A stretch of 64,000 nt of DNA from Oceanospirillum sp048265165 (GTDB lineage Bacteria > Pseudomonadota > Gammaproteobacteria > Pseudomonadales > Halomonadaceae): NCBI RefSeq assembly GCF_048265165.1, contig NZ_JBLXCD010000002.1, positions 558,001 to 622,000 on the forward strand. The letters run 5' to 3'. The translations under genes were made by a program, and so were the position numbers. The notes beneath the pieces are model-generated. The model was not told the DNA's origin, ran no database searches, and saw only the letters and a program-made list of their open reading frames with translations. This document shows, piece after piece, positions 9,837 through 18,879 of the stretch; position 1 is the first letter of the stretch, and every line of letters starts with the position of its first letter.

Positions 9837-10220
9837 TTAGCGCTTAACAACTAAAGGTGCGAGCCAGTGAACAACCTGAACCACCGCGTAAGTTAAAAAA
9901 AAGGAAATTGGGTTTAAGGGTCGCACTAATATAAAAACCAGTGCAAATAATACGGCCGTTAAACCAAACTTCACTGCTTCTGCTCTGTAAAAAGACTTTA
10001 CAATCTGCTTTGCCGCCTGAGCGCCTTGGTGCATAAATACCTGCCAAGCAAAATACAGGTTAGGTACAAAACAAACCATTCCGCCAAAAAATGAAGAATA
10101 TGCCAGAACTGTATCGCCGGTTAATAAACAACCACCTGATACAAACAGAGTAACCAAAACCTGCAGTCCGACAACCCGGATAACTTTGGGTCGCTTCAGC
10201 TGTGCACTTTTGGCGCCCAT
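9837..10220 (-). CDS. atpI: ATP synthase protein I
   Basis: Small membrane protein thought to help assemble the c-ring. 127 residues with four hydrophobic segments (about 18-35, 40-60, 78-98, 103-122) and the GxxxxxxPNxYFAW pattern of the family. First gene of the atp operon, 64 bases before atpB, with the operon promoter upstream. Confidence 0.93.
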   Translation of the reverse strand: MGAKSAQLKRPKVIRVVGLQVLVTLFVSGGCLLTGDTVLAYSSFFGGMVCFVPNLYFAWQVFMHQGAQAAKQIVKSFYRAEAVKFGLTAVLFALVFILVRPLNPISFFLTYAVVQVVHWLAPLVVKR

Positions 10221-10309
10221 GTGTTCTCCTAAAAATTCTTTGCACTACAAAGATCAGCCATTGCTTTATGCAGAGCTGATACAGAGTAATGTCATTTTGT
10301 GACCGCAGG

Positions 10310-10338
10310 ATTATAGGTTGATTAGGCAGCCCATTCAA
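10310..10338 (-). promoter_or_regulatory. Sigma-70 promoter of the atp operon
   Basis: On the minus strand: -35 TTGAAT (10333-10338), a 17-base spacer and a perfect -10 TATAAT (10310-10315), about 90 bases upstream of the atpI start. It lies in the 188-base gap between parB and atpI, so the ATP synthase operon can be transcribed separately from parAB. Confidence 0.7.
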
Positions 10339-10408
10339 CTGAATTACCTGATCTAAGACCAATAGATAAGCTTTATTTGTCTTTGGTGCGGGGTTTCAAA
10401 GAGGGTTT

Positions 10409-11332
10409 TTATTGAATATGAGACAAGATACCATCCAGCTCTTCAAGACTTGAATAATTAATCACTAGCTTACCTTTGCCCTTTTTATTGTGGCTGATAC
10501 TCACCGCTGCACCCAGGGTTTCAGTCAGTTTACGCTGTAAAAATTCAACATCAGCCTGCGGAGTATGTTCGGTTTTTTCTTCAGCCGGCGCCTGTAGTTT
10601 ACGTACAAAAGCTTCCGTTTGACGCACAGACATACCTTTAGCCACAACCGTTCTTGCAGCCGAGCTCTGCTCATGGCGTTCAAGTCCAAGAATTGCCCGG
10701 GCATGTCCCATTTCAAGGTCGCCATGCTCAAGCATTTTTTTCACATCGTCCGGAAGAGTAATCATTCGAAGCAAATTAGCTACTGCTGAGCGGGACTTTC
10801 CAACAGCATCAGCCACCTGCTGCTGCGTCAGTTCAAACTCCTGTTGCAGGCGCTGCAAGGCAAAGGCTTCTTCAATGGGGTTCAGATTTTCACGTTGAAT
10901 ATTTTCAATCAACGCCATCGCAATGGCCGCATCATCGCTAACATCACGAATAATAACCGGAACCTGATCCAGTTCGGCTAATTGCGCAGCACGCCAACGA
11001 CGCTCACCGGCGATAATCTCAAAGCGTTCATGTTGTTCAAGGGGTCGAACAACAATCGGCTGCATAATGCCCTGGGCACGAATTGAGCTGGCTAACTCTT
11101 CCAGAGACTCAGGATCCATATCCCGTCGTGGCTGATAACGACCGCGGACTAAAAACTCAACAGGCAGATGGCGCATCTCACCATCTGAATGTTCTTTCTT
11201 AACAAGTTGCTCCGGTTGTTCTGCTTTCGTTTCGGGAACCACAGAGACTTCACGGGGTTGAGTCAGGCCGGATGAGCCGGAACCCAACAATGCATCAAGT
11301 CCACGACCTAAACCTCGTTTTTTCGCCGACAT
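10409..11332 (-). CDS. parB: Chromosome partitioning protein ParB
   Basis: Binds parS sites and spreads as a CTP-dependent clamp to organise and segregate the origin region. 307 residues. N-terminus AKKRGLGRGLDALLG is the usual ParA-stimulating tail. The CTP-binding motif GERRWRAAQ is near residue 114-122, followed by the helix-turn-helix LTQQQVADAVGKSRSAVANLLR and a C-terminal dimer domain. Two to three matching parS sites lie in this window. Follows parA by 52 bases. Confidence 0.97.
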   Translation of the reverse strand: MSAKKRGLGRGLDALLGSGSSGLTQPREVSVVPETKAEQPEQLVKKEHSDGEMRHLPVEFLVRGRYQPRRDMDPESLEELASSIRAQGIMQPIVVRPLEQHERFEIIAGERRWRAAQLAELDQVPVIIRDVSDDAAIAMALIENIQRENLNPIEEAFALQRLQQEFELTQQQVADAVGKSRSAVANLLRMITLPDDVKKMLEHGDLEMGHARAILGLERHEQSSAARTVVAKGMSVRQTEAFVRKLQAPAEEKTEHTPQADVEFLQRKLTETLGAAVSISHNKKGKGKLVINYSSLEELDGILSHIQ

Positions 11333-11384
11333 TGGCTCCCCCGTTAATAAAAGCGAACATTAAAAAGATTAGAAAATTTAAGGG

Positions 11385-12158
11385 TCAGGCAGCCTGACTG
11401 GTTTTACGCACCAGTTCGCCAGCTAACGCAAGGTAAGCAAGGCTACCTTTTGATTTCTCGTCGTAATTCAGAACCGGCATGCCATAGCTCGGTGCTTCAG
11501 CCAAGCGAACGTTGCGCGGTATCACGGTTTTGTAAACCCGATCATTAAAATGTTGGATCAATTGCTGGGATACATCCCGAGTCAGACTATTACGCGGGTC
11601 ATACATCGTCCGCAACAATCCCTCAACACGAAGATCCGAGTTTACCGTCTCCTGAATATGCTGAATGGTTTCCATCAAAGAAGACAAACCTTCCAATGCA
11701 TAATATTCACACTGAACGGGAATGATTACTCCGTCAGATGCAGTCAGTGCATTAACCGTTAGCATGTTCAATGAAGGCGGGCAGTCAATCAAGACATAAT
11801 CATATTGGTTACCCAGCTCAGCCAGAACGCGCTTCAGTTGAAAATTACCGCCATCAACCTGCAACAACTGAACTTCTGCCGTGGTCAGATCTGAGTTAGC
11901 CGGAAGCAGATCATAACCTGCCGGGTCAGTTCTGACCCGAATCTGCTCGATACTGGCTTCGCCCAGCAAAAGGTCGCAAACAGAATACTCGCATTCATTC
12001 TTATCCACACCACTCCCCATTGTTGCATTGCCCTGGGGATCCAGGTCGATCAGCAGAACTTTGCGGCGAGTGGCTACCAGTGATGCCGCCAGATTAACGC
12101 AGGTTGTGGTTTTCCCCACGCCACCTTTCTGGTTGGTTACTGCGAATACATTTGTCAT
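11385..12158 (-). CDS. parA: Chromosome partitioning ATPase ParA (Soj)
   Basis: Deviant Walker ATPase that, with ParB, moves the origin region apart. 257 residues; the Walker A box KGGVGKTT with the signature lysine is at residues 11-18, then DLDPQGNAT (Walker A') and LIDCPPSLN (Walker B). Encoded between rsmG and parB in the usual order. Confidence 0.97.
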   Translation of the reverse strand: MTNVFAVTNQKGGVGKTTTCVNLAASLVATRRKVLLIDLDPQGNATMGSGVDKNECEYSVCDLLLGEASIEQIRVRTDPAGYDLLPANSDLTTAEVQLLQVDGGNFQLKRVLAELGNQYDYVLIDCPPSLNMLTVNALTASDGVIIPVQCEYYALEGLSSLMETIQHIQETVNSDLRVEGLLRTMYDPRNSLTRDVSQQLIQHFNDRVYKTVIPRNVRLAEAPSYGMPVLNYDEKSKGSLAYLALAGELVRKTSQAA

Positions 12159-12191
12159 CCGTTTCTTCCTGCTATCAGTTTCTGCCGGTGA

Positions 12192-12836
12192 TCAATAAGA
12201 TCCGGGGGTACGCTGTAAAAGGGCCAGGTGACGTTCCCCATCGGAGCCAGGAACATCCAACCGATGAACCTCTTTGCAGACCACACCTTCCGGCAGGTTG
12301 TTCAGCTCATCTTCAGGGTAAACGCCCTTCATGGCCAACCACTCAGCATTTTGGCTACCCAGTTGAAGTGTCCATTGCATCATATCCTGCAATGAACTGA
12401 ACGCGCGACTCATCACCTGATCAAACAGCTGCTCGGGTTGATATTGCTCAACCCGTTTATTGACAACAGTAACATTATCCAGCTTCAGAGCAGTGACAGC
12501 CTGAAACTGGAAACGACTTTTTTTGCCATTGCTATCCATCAGTGTCATTTTCAGATCAGGGCGCACAATCGCTACAGGGATACCGGGTAAACCACCACCA
12601 GAGCCCACATCAATACAGTTTGGGCCCTTGATATAAGGCAGAATACTCAGGCTATCCAGCAAGTGACGGTCAACCATCTGAGCCGGATCACGCACTGCCG
12701 TTAGATTAAAGGCTTTATTCCATTTTTCCAGTAAGCGTAAGTAATCCATCAGTAAACCTTGTTGCTGTTCACTAATGTTGAGGCCCATCATCTCGATGCC
12801 ACGGCATAACTGGTCTTCAAGCGCATTATCGTTCAA
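12192..12836 (-). CDS. rsmG: 16S rRNA (guanine-527-N7)-methyltransferase
   Basis: Methylates G527 of 16S rRNA using SAM. 214 residues; the SAM-binding motif DVGSGGGLPGIP is near residues 77-88, and NLTAVRDPAQMVDRHLLDSL is the family N-terminal signature. Sits between mnmG and parA as in most gammaproteobacteria (old name gidB). Confidence 0.96.
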   Translation of the reverse strand: MNDNALEDQLCRGIEMMGLNISEQQQGLLMDYLRLLEKWNKAFNLTAVRDPAQMVDRHLLDSLSILPYIKGPNCIDVGSGGGLPGIPVAIVRPDLKMTLMDSNGKKSRFQFQAVTALKLDNVTVVNKRVEQYQPEQLFDQVMSRAFSSLQDMMQWTLQLGSQNAEWLAMKGVYPEDELNNLPEGVVCKEVHRLDVPGSDGERHLALLQRTPGSY

Positions 12837-12872
12837 AGCTATTTACCTGTTAAATCTAAAACCGACCTGAGA

Positions 12873-14789
12873 TCAGGCAGATGTTTTGCTGTTCGTTTTG
12901 CCGCCCAGGGTATTACTGCCTGCTATTGCCCGTTTTTTCAGATGGATAAGCAATAAGGAGACGGCAGCCGGAGTTACTCCTGATATACGACTGGCTGCGG
13001 CCAGCGTTTCCGGGCGGCTCTCACTCAGCTTCTGACGAATCTCTTTGGACATGCCTTCAATACTGTCATAGTCCAGGTCTGCCGGTAGTTCCGTATTTTC
13101 ATGGCGGCGCAGTTTTTCAATATCATCCTGTTGACGGCTGATATAACCGGCATATTTCACCTGAATCTGAACCTGATCAGCCACTTGTGGATTATCCACA
13201 GGCTCGCCTTTTAAGGATGCAAGATCATCATACTCAAGTTCAGGGCGTTTCAGCAGATCCAGCAGATTATATTCGCGGGTCATGGGCTGACCGGTTTTTG
13301 CTTCAACAGCCGTAGCCTGTTCCGTCTTAGGCTGAATCCAGGTACCACTCAGGCGACTGGTTTCCTGCTCAATCTGTTCTTTTTTCACGCTGAAGGCTGC
13401 CCAGCGTAAGTCATCCACCAGACCCAGCTCACGGCCTTTTTCTGTTAACCGCAGGTCGGCATTATCTTCCCGCAGAATCAAACGATATTCCGCACGGCTG
13501 GTGAACATACGATAGGGTTCACTGGTGCCATGAGTAATCAGATCATCCACCATCACGCCAATATAAGCTTCATCACGGCGCGGATACCAGGCGTCTTTAC
13601 CCTGGGCCCGCAGACCGGCATTCAATCCAGCTAACAGCCCCTGAGCCCCAGCTTCTTCGTAGCCTGTGGTTCCGTTGATCTGGCCTGCAAAATACAGGTT
13701 GGGGACAAATTTAGTTTCCAGCGTGTGTTTCAGATCCTGTGGATTAAAAAAGTCGTACTCAATGGCATAGCCCGGGCGCATGATATGGGCATTTTCCATA
13801 CCCCGAATCGAACGTACCAGCTCCAGCTGAATATCAAACGGCAAACTGGTGGAGATGCCATTTGGGTACAGCTCATGGGTCGTCAGACCTTCTGGCTCAA
13901 TAAACACCTGGTGGGAGTCTTTATCAGAAAAACGGTGGATTTTATCTTCGATTGAAGGGCAGTATCGAGGGCCGACACCTTCGATGACACCGGTATACAT
14001 GGGCGAGCGATCCAGACCCGAGCGAATAATATCGTGAGTGCGCTCATTGGTGTGTGTGATGTAACAGCTGATCTGCTCCGGATGATCATCCAGCGAACCC
14101 ATGAATGACATAACCGGTGTTGGACTGTCACCCGGCTGTGCTTCCATCTTTGAGAAATCAACGGACTTAGCATCGATACGCGGCGGTGTACCGGTTTTCA
14201 GACGGCCAACGCGAAATGGCATCTCACGCAAACGATTTGCCAGGGTGATCGATGGCGGATCACCGGCACGGCCACCGGACTGGGTTTCCAAACCAATATG
14301 AATAACGCCGCCAAGAAAGGTCCCTGCAGTCAGTACAACGGTTGCGGAGTGAAAACGAATCCCTGAGCTGGTAACAACACCTGCCGCCTTATCACCATCC
14401 ATAATCAGGTCATCAGCTGCCTGTTGAAAAATCGTCAGATTTTCCTGATTTTCCAGGATGGTTCGGATGGCCGCTTTGTACAAAATTCGATCAGCCTGGG
14501 CACGTGTTGCCCGTACGGCAGGGCCTTTACGGCTGTTCAGTACGCGAAATTGAATACCACCTTTGTCAGTTGCAAGCGCCATTGCACCACCCAAGGCATC
14601 AATCTCTTTTACCAGATGACTTTTACCAATTCCCCCGATGGCAGGGTTACAGGACATCTGCCCTAAGGTTTCAATATTATGAGTCAGCAGAAGAGTTTGG
14701 CAGCCCATTCTTGCTGATGCCAAAGCGGCTTCCGTTCCCGCATGACCTCCACCGATCACTATTACATCAAAGCGGGTTGGATAATCCAC
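12873..14789 (-). CDS. mnmG: tRNA uridine-5-carboxymethylaminomethyl modification enzyme MnmG
   Basis: FAD-binding partner of MnmE in forming the cmnm5 group at wobble uridine 34. FAD motif VIGGGHAGTEAA is about 10 residues in; later come CNPAIGGIGK, GTFLGGVIHIG and the GRLKTGTPPRI signature, with a helical C-terminus. The start chosen is GTG at 14789 (VDYPTRFDVIV) because GAGGTGAT lies 4-5 bases upstream and family members begin at this point; an in-frame ATG at 14819 would add 10 residues unlike the family. 638 residues. Confidence 0.95.
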   Translation of the reverse strand: MDYPTRFDVIVIGGGHAGTEAALASARMGCQTLLLTHNIETLGQMSCNPAIGGIGKSHLVKEIDALGGAMALATDKGGIQFRVLNSRKGPAVRATRAQADRILYKAAIRTILENQENLTIFQQAADDLIMDGDKAAGVVTSSGIRFHSATVVLTAGTFLGGVIHIGLETQSGGRAGDPPSITLANRLREMPFRVGRLKTGTPPRIDAKSVDFSKMEAQPGDSPTPVMSFMGSLDDHPEQISCYITHTNERTHDIIRSGLDRSPMYTGVIEGVGPRYCPSIEDKIHRFSDKDSHQVFIEPEGLTTHELYPNGISTSLPFDIQLELVRSIRGMENAHIMRPGYAIEYDFFNPQDLKHTLETKFVPNLYFAGQINGTTGYEEAGAQGLLAGLNAGLRAQGKDAWYPRRDEAYIGVMVDDLITHGTSEPYRMFTSRAEYRLILREDNADLRLTEKGRELGLVDDLRWAAFSVKKEQIEQETSRLSGTWIQPKTEQATAVEAKTGQPMTREYNLLDLLKRPELEYDDLASLKGEPVDNPQVADQVQIQVKYAGYISRQQDDIEKLRRHENTELPADLDYDSIEGMSKEIRQKLSESRPETLAAASRISGVTPAAVSLLLIHLKKRAIAGSNTLGGKTNSKTSA

Positions 14790-14956
14790 AATATCACCTC
14801 TGGTTATCTGGTTGTGCACAACATGACCCAGTTAAAACCCCGCATGGTTGATACACAAATGACTGGTTTCGCGAAGGCAGACAAGTATATACCTGCCTGC
14901 GCAAATGAGAAGAGTTGTAAATGCCGACAATGTGAAGTTTTTTTGTCTTTTTCCCA

Positions 14957-15179
14957 CAATTAACATTATTAAAGTCATTTATTTAATTAGTTAGTTATAG
15001 TGATAGTTATTATGTGGATAATTTCTGTGGATAAGTGGTGGTAGCTCCCGTTATAGAGGGGTTTTTGCTTGTGTTTAAGTCTTCGAGTTTCCTAGGGACT
15101 AGCTAGGGGTATCCTGAGAGAATGTTGTGGATAAATAAGTGACTTATCAACAGTGCTTCTTATGGCCAGTTTATCCATA
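14957..15179. other. DnaA-box cluster and AT-rich stretch: origin-like region upstream of mnmG
   Basis: The 556-base gap between mnmG and deaD holds an AT-rich stretch (14957-15013) beside three perfect TGTGGATAA boxes (15013-15021, 15026-15034, 15126-15134), a TTATCAACA (15144-15152) and a TTATCCATA (15171-15179). In Pseudomonas the gidA (mnmG) and dnaA upstream regions both carry DnaA boxes and both can act as autonomous replication sequences; that is known. Whether this copy fires is inference. The rest of the gap holds the deaD terminator. Confidence 0.6.
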
Positions 15180-15254
15180 GGGCTTAATCACAATGATACA
15201 TCTGTTATACCGTCCGTTTTTAAGGTAAAAAAAGTGAAAACTTTTTTTCAGGCA

Positions 15255-15286
15255 TAAAAAAAACCGCCTTTTAAGGGGCGGGTTTC
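15255..15286 (-). terminator. Terminator of deaD
   Basis: On the minus strand AACCCGCC, a short loop, GGCGGTTT and a run of T (complement of the A-run at 15256-15263), with one bulged base in the stem. It lies about 60 bases beyond the deaD stop. Confidence 0.7.
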
Positions 15287-15345
15287 TCAAACCAAACAAG
15301 TTTTAAGCGATGTCAGACATCTGTCTTTTCACGCCAAAAACCTGA

Positions 15346-17142
15346 TTAGCTTTCATCGCTACGTGGCTTACGAGGTGCATCATTACGGCGAGGTCGACCA
15401 CCACGATTCTCACCCCGAGGACGGCGCGGACGATCACCACGAGGTTCATCTTTAGGTGCAGGCCCTTTATCAACACTGATATTCATTGCAACCTGGCGCA
15501 CACGGGTCTTCTGCAGGTGATTCAGTACATCTGAAGGCATGCCATCAGGAAGTTCAACGGTGCTGAACTGATCGTACAGACGAATATTGCCGATATACTT
15601 ACTTTCGATACCAGCTTCATTCGCAATAGCACCAACAACATCACCAGGCTGAAGACCATCGCTACGACCCACTTCAATGCGGTAGCGAACGAAATCAACA
15701 TCTGTAGGCCGTTCACGACGAGGACGACGCTCTCCGCGCTCACCACCACGTTCATTACGGTCGTTGCGATCGCGACGCTCATTACGCTCACGGGCCGGAC
15801 GTTCAGGCTCAGGCGGCAGAATCAGTGGGCGTTTTTCCTGAACTTTCCAGGCCAGCGTTGCTGCAATGTCTTCCAGAGAGATTTCATTCTCTTCCGTCAG
15901 CTGTTGAATCAGCTTACGGAAAAAATCCATATCTGCGCCAACGGCTGCGGACATCTCAACCACACTGTCTTTAAACTGCTTAACGCGCTGATCAGCAACC
16001 ATCTCACGGGTCGGCAGATCCATACGTTCAATGCGCTGACGCGTTGCACGCTCAATAGCACGTAGCATACCGCGCTCACGTGGTGTTACGAACAGAATGG
16101 CATCACCGATACGACCTGCACGGCCAGTACGACCAATACGGTGTACATACGCTTCGGTATCGTATGGAATGTCATAGTTGATCACGTGAGTAATACGCTC
16201 AACATCCAAACCACGGGCTGCAACGTCTGTCGCAATGACAATATCCAGCTTACGGTTTTTCAGCTGATTAACGGTACGTTCACGCAATGCCTGGTTCATA
16301 TCACCATTCAATGCGGATGCACTGTAACCACGGGCTTCCAGCTTCTCAGCCAGCTCAACGGTAGCATTTTTGGTGCGAACGAAAATAATCGCCGCATCAA
16401 AATTTTCTGTTTCCATAATGCGGGTCAGCGCATCCATTTTGTTAACACCACTAACCTGCCAATAGCGCTGGTTGATGGTATCAACAGTAGAGGTTTTCGC
16501 CGCGATACTGATTTCCTGAGCACCGTCAAGGTGACGACGAGCTACTTTGCGAATCTCATTCGGCATAGTGGCGGAAAACAGAGCAACCTGACGGGGCTGA
16601 GGAACTTGCTCAAGAATCCAGTCCACATCATCGATGAAACCCATTTTTAACATTTCATCGGCTTCATCCAATACCACGGCTTTCATAGTAGAGGTGTCTA
16701 AGGTTCCACGGCGCAGGTGATCCATAACACGGCCTGGCGTACCAACAATAACCTGAGGGCCACGACGCAGCTGCTTCAGCTGCAGGGTCATGCTATGGCC
16801 GCCATAGATTGGCAGTACATGGAATCCACGCATATCACGGGCATAGCGTTGGAATGCTTCCGCAACCTGAATCGCCAGTTCACGGGTAGGTGTCAAAACT
16901 AAAACCTGTGGGCTGTTCTGACGGACATCAATTCTGGATAGCAGTGGCAAAGCAAAAGATGCCGTTTTACCGGTACCGGTTTGTGCCTGACCCAACAGGC
17001 TTTCGCCTTTTAACAGAACCGGAATACTCGCGGCTTGAATCGGGGAAGGCGTTTCGTAACCAATCTCTTTTACGGATGCTACAAGTGCTTCGGGAAGGCC
17101 CAGCTCATCAAAGCTGGTTACAACAGTTTCTTCTGATGACAT
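15346..17142 (-). CDS. deaD: DEAD-box RNA helicase, DeaD/CsdA family
   Basis: ATP-dependent RNA helicase of the type that assists ribosome assembly and mRNA turnover in the cold. 598 residues. Helicase motif I AQTGTGKT at 53-60, Ia PTRELA near 85-90, DEAD at 159-162, SAT at 190-192 and HRIGRTGRAG in the second RecA domain. Then comes an RRM-like RNA-binding domain (near 475-555) of the DbpA/CsdA type and a basic Arg/Gly-rich tail. The arginine-rich linker near 445-470 is low complexity. No neighbour shares the transcript. Confidence 0.93.
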   Translation of the reverse strand: MSSEETVVTSFDELGLPEALVASVKEIGYETPSPIQAASIPVLLKGESLLGQAQTGTGKTASFALPLLSRIDVRQNSPQVLVLTPTRELAIQVAEAFQRYARDMRGFHVLPIYGGHSMTLQLKQLRRGPQVIVGTPGRVMDHLRRGTLDTSTMKAVVLDEADEMLKMGFIDDVDWILEQVPQPRQVALFSATMPNEIRKVARRHLDGAQEISIAAKTSTVDTINQRYWQVSGVNKMDALTRIMETENFDAAIIFVRTKNATVELAEKLEARGYSASALNGDMNQALRERTVNQLKNRKLDIVIATDVAARGLDVERITHVINYDIPYDTEAYVHRIGRTGRAGRIGDAILFVTPRERGMLRAIERATRQRIERMDLPTREMVADQRVKQFKDSVVEMSAAVGADMDFFRKLIQQLTEENEISLEDIAATLAWKVQEKRPLILPPEPERPARERNERRDRNDRNERGGERGERRPRRERPTDVDFVRYRIEVGRSDGLQPGDVVGAIANEAGIESKYIGNIRLYDQFSTVELPDGMPSDVLNHLQKTRVRQVAMNISVDKGPAPKDEPRGDRPRRPRGENRGGRPRRNDAPRKPRSDES

Positions 17143-17574
17143 TCAAGGGTTACCTGAGTCGTTAAGGTATAAATGACGGAACCCTTGGCATCTCATCCAA
17201 GCATACTGACGCGTTAAAATATCGCTCAATATCAATTACGGGTTCCACTTCGCTTAAAAGGAGTCTGTACCACTTACAAGGAGCGGTATGCTGCTCACTA
17301 ATACAGATAGCCTACATTGGCTATCTCATTGGCAGGGTACGCGCTGTGCGCAATCGGGGCTGATTCGAGGATCAGATTCGGAGAAAACAGCAGTCTTTCA
17401 CCCTGAGGGGCACGCATTGTGCCTGCATTTGAGGCTAAAATCCAATTTAGTTTCTATTTATTACCACTTATTTACTTATTAAACGGTAAAATTGAATGCT
17501 GACATTCAATTCGCTGATTTTCCATTCTGATCAAACGGCTTTATCTAAGCTAACCGCTAAATTTTGAGGTCGAT
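17143..17574. other. Divergent intergenic region between deaD and the methyltransferase gene
   Basis: 432 bases without a convincing gene. It must hold the deaD leader and promoter (minus) and the promoter of the plus-strand methyltransferase gene. An 8-bp inverted repeat AGATAGCC/GGCTATCT (17305-17312 and 17319-17326, 6-base loop) is visible. A 64-codon ORF at 17288-17482 has no good ribosome site or recognisable sequence. Cold-shock helicase genes often have long structured leaders, but no specific motif is recognised here. Confidence 0.4.
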
Positions 17575-18879
17575 ATGCTGCGCGCTCTTTTTCATCATGC
17601 TGATCAATTGCTTACGCAATATCGCTCTTTCTGGCAGATGCGGCCCTTCCATATTCGGCAATTCAGAGAATGTAGTCAGTTGCCGGAGAGTCTTCTGTCT
17701 AAGCTAACAAAATTGGATCAGAAAGAATTTGAGCAATTAAGTCAAAACTCAGAGGCAAGCAAGCAATGGCTGCAACCCTGGCTACCTTGTCTGGACGACA
17801 TCGGACTGCTTGAAAAGCGTATTCAGGGCATGTCACAGCAGAGCAACTCTTTCGCTCGCATAGCGGATGTGGATAACTCAGTACTATCCGACTATCAGGA
17901 ACCGGTGTGTATAAAATATTTGAGCAGCGGAATTCCCGGACGAAAATGGCAACAGATTGAGCTGGTTACGGAATATCTGCCAGCGGCAAACTCTCCATCT
18001 AAGCAGAAGCTTCTGGAATGGTGTGCCGGCAAAGGTCATCTGGGCCGACTGCTATCCATCCGTAAAGGCTATGAGGTCACCAGTCTTGAGTGGCAACACA
18101 GTCTTTGTATTCAGGGTGAAGCGCTGATCCATCAGCAAAAAAAACGCTATCCACAACTGCAACAACGCATGCAGCAAGGTGATGCACTGTCTAATGATGT
18201 GTCCCGACTTTTAAATCAGCATAATACTGCCGTCGCTCTTCATGCCTGTGGTGATCTGCATACTCACCTGATCAGCCAGTGCTGTAACTCTGCACAAGCT
18301 ATTAAACAGCTTGCGGTTGCACCCTGTTGTTATCACCTGACCGCAGATGATATTTATCAGCCGCTGTCGAAGGCGGGGCAGGGTAGCCTGTTAAGGCTTG
18401 ATCGACAGGATCTGAAAATCCCGCTGCAGGAAACCGTGACCGGTGGTCAGCGTGTCAGCCGCTTGCGGGATATCGAACTGCACTGGCGTTTAAGCTTCGA
18501 TTTTTTGCGCCAGTCACTGACAGGGGAAACTCACTATAAACCTCTGCCAGCTTTCCCGAAGAAGCTGCTCTCCGGTGGATTCAAAGAGTTTGTTCACTGG
18601 GCTCTGATCAATCGTGAGCTGTTAAGCGATGATCATGACTCCGACAATTTGCCCTTCAACGAACGAGAAATGTCTCAGGCGTTAACGGAAGGAGCTGAAA
18701 AGCTGCTTATGGTTCGTAAGCTGGAATGGCTGCAGAGTTATTTTCGCAGACTTCTCGAAATTTGGCTGGTAGCAGACCGGGCACTGTCACTTGAAGAAGC
18801 AGGGTTTCACGTGGAACTTTATCAGTTCTGCGATAAAGCTGTCAGTCCGAGAAACCTGCTGATTCTGGCTCGGCGATAA
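17575..18879 (+). CDS. SAM-dependent class I methyltransferase, substrate unknown
   Basis: 434 residues. An N-terminal region of about 110 residues is followed by a Rossmann methyltransferase: motif I EWCAGKGHLG at 148-157, then ALHACGDLH at 221-229 and APCCYHL at 249-255. The Cys/His-containing CCYHL motif is shared with a family of uncharacterised bacterial and eukaryotic (GSTCD-like) methyltransferases. The substrate is not known. Its stop codon directly abuts the stop of the convergent transporter gene. A parS-like sequence lies inside its 3' end. Confidence 0.8.
   Translation: MLRALFHHADQLLTQYRSFWQMRPFHIRQFRECSQLPESLLSKLTKLDQKEFEQLSQNSEASKQWLQPWLPCLDDIGLLEKRIQGMSQQSNSFARIADVDNSVLSDYQEPVCIKYLSSGIPGRKWQQIELVTEYLPAANSPSKQKLLEWCAGKGHLGRLLSIRKGYEVTSLEWQHSLCIQGEALIHQQKKRYPQLQQRMQQGDALSNDVSRLLNQHNTAVALHACGDLHTHLISQCCNSAQAIKQLAVAPCCYHLTADDIYQPLSKAGQGSLLRLDRQDLKIPLQETVTGGQRVSRLRDIELHWRLSFDFLRQSLTGETHYKPLPAFPKKLLSGGFKEFVHWALINRELLSDDHDSDNLPFNEREMSQALTEGAEKLLMVRKLEWLQSYFRRLLEIWLVADRALSLEEAGFHVELYQFCDKAVSPRNLLILARR
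18803..18818. promoter_or_regulatory. parS-like ParB-binding site (imperfect)
   Basis: GGTTTCACGTGGAACT matches the core GTTNCACGTGNAAC of the consensus TGTTNCACGTGNAACA; only the first and last bases differ. It lies inside the methyltransferase coding region, about 6 kb from dnaA. Could be chance, but two better sites lie within 10 kb. Confidence 0.45.

Noticed and set aside
17288..17482. 64-codon plus-strand ORF between deaD and the methyltransferase gene
   Set aside because: No good ribosome site and no recognisable sequence; most likely a random frame in the leader region.
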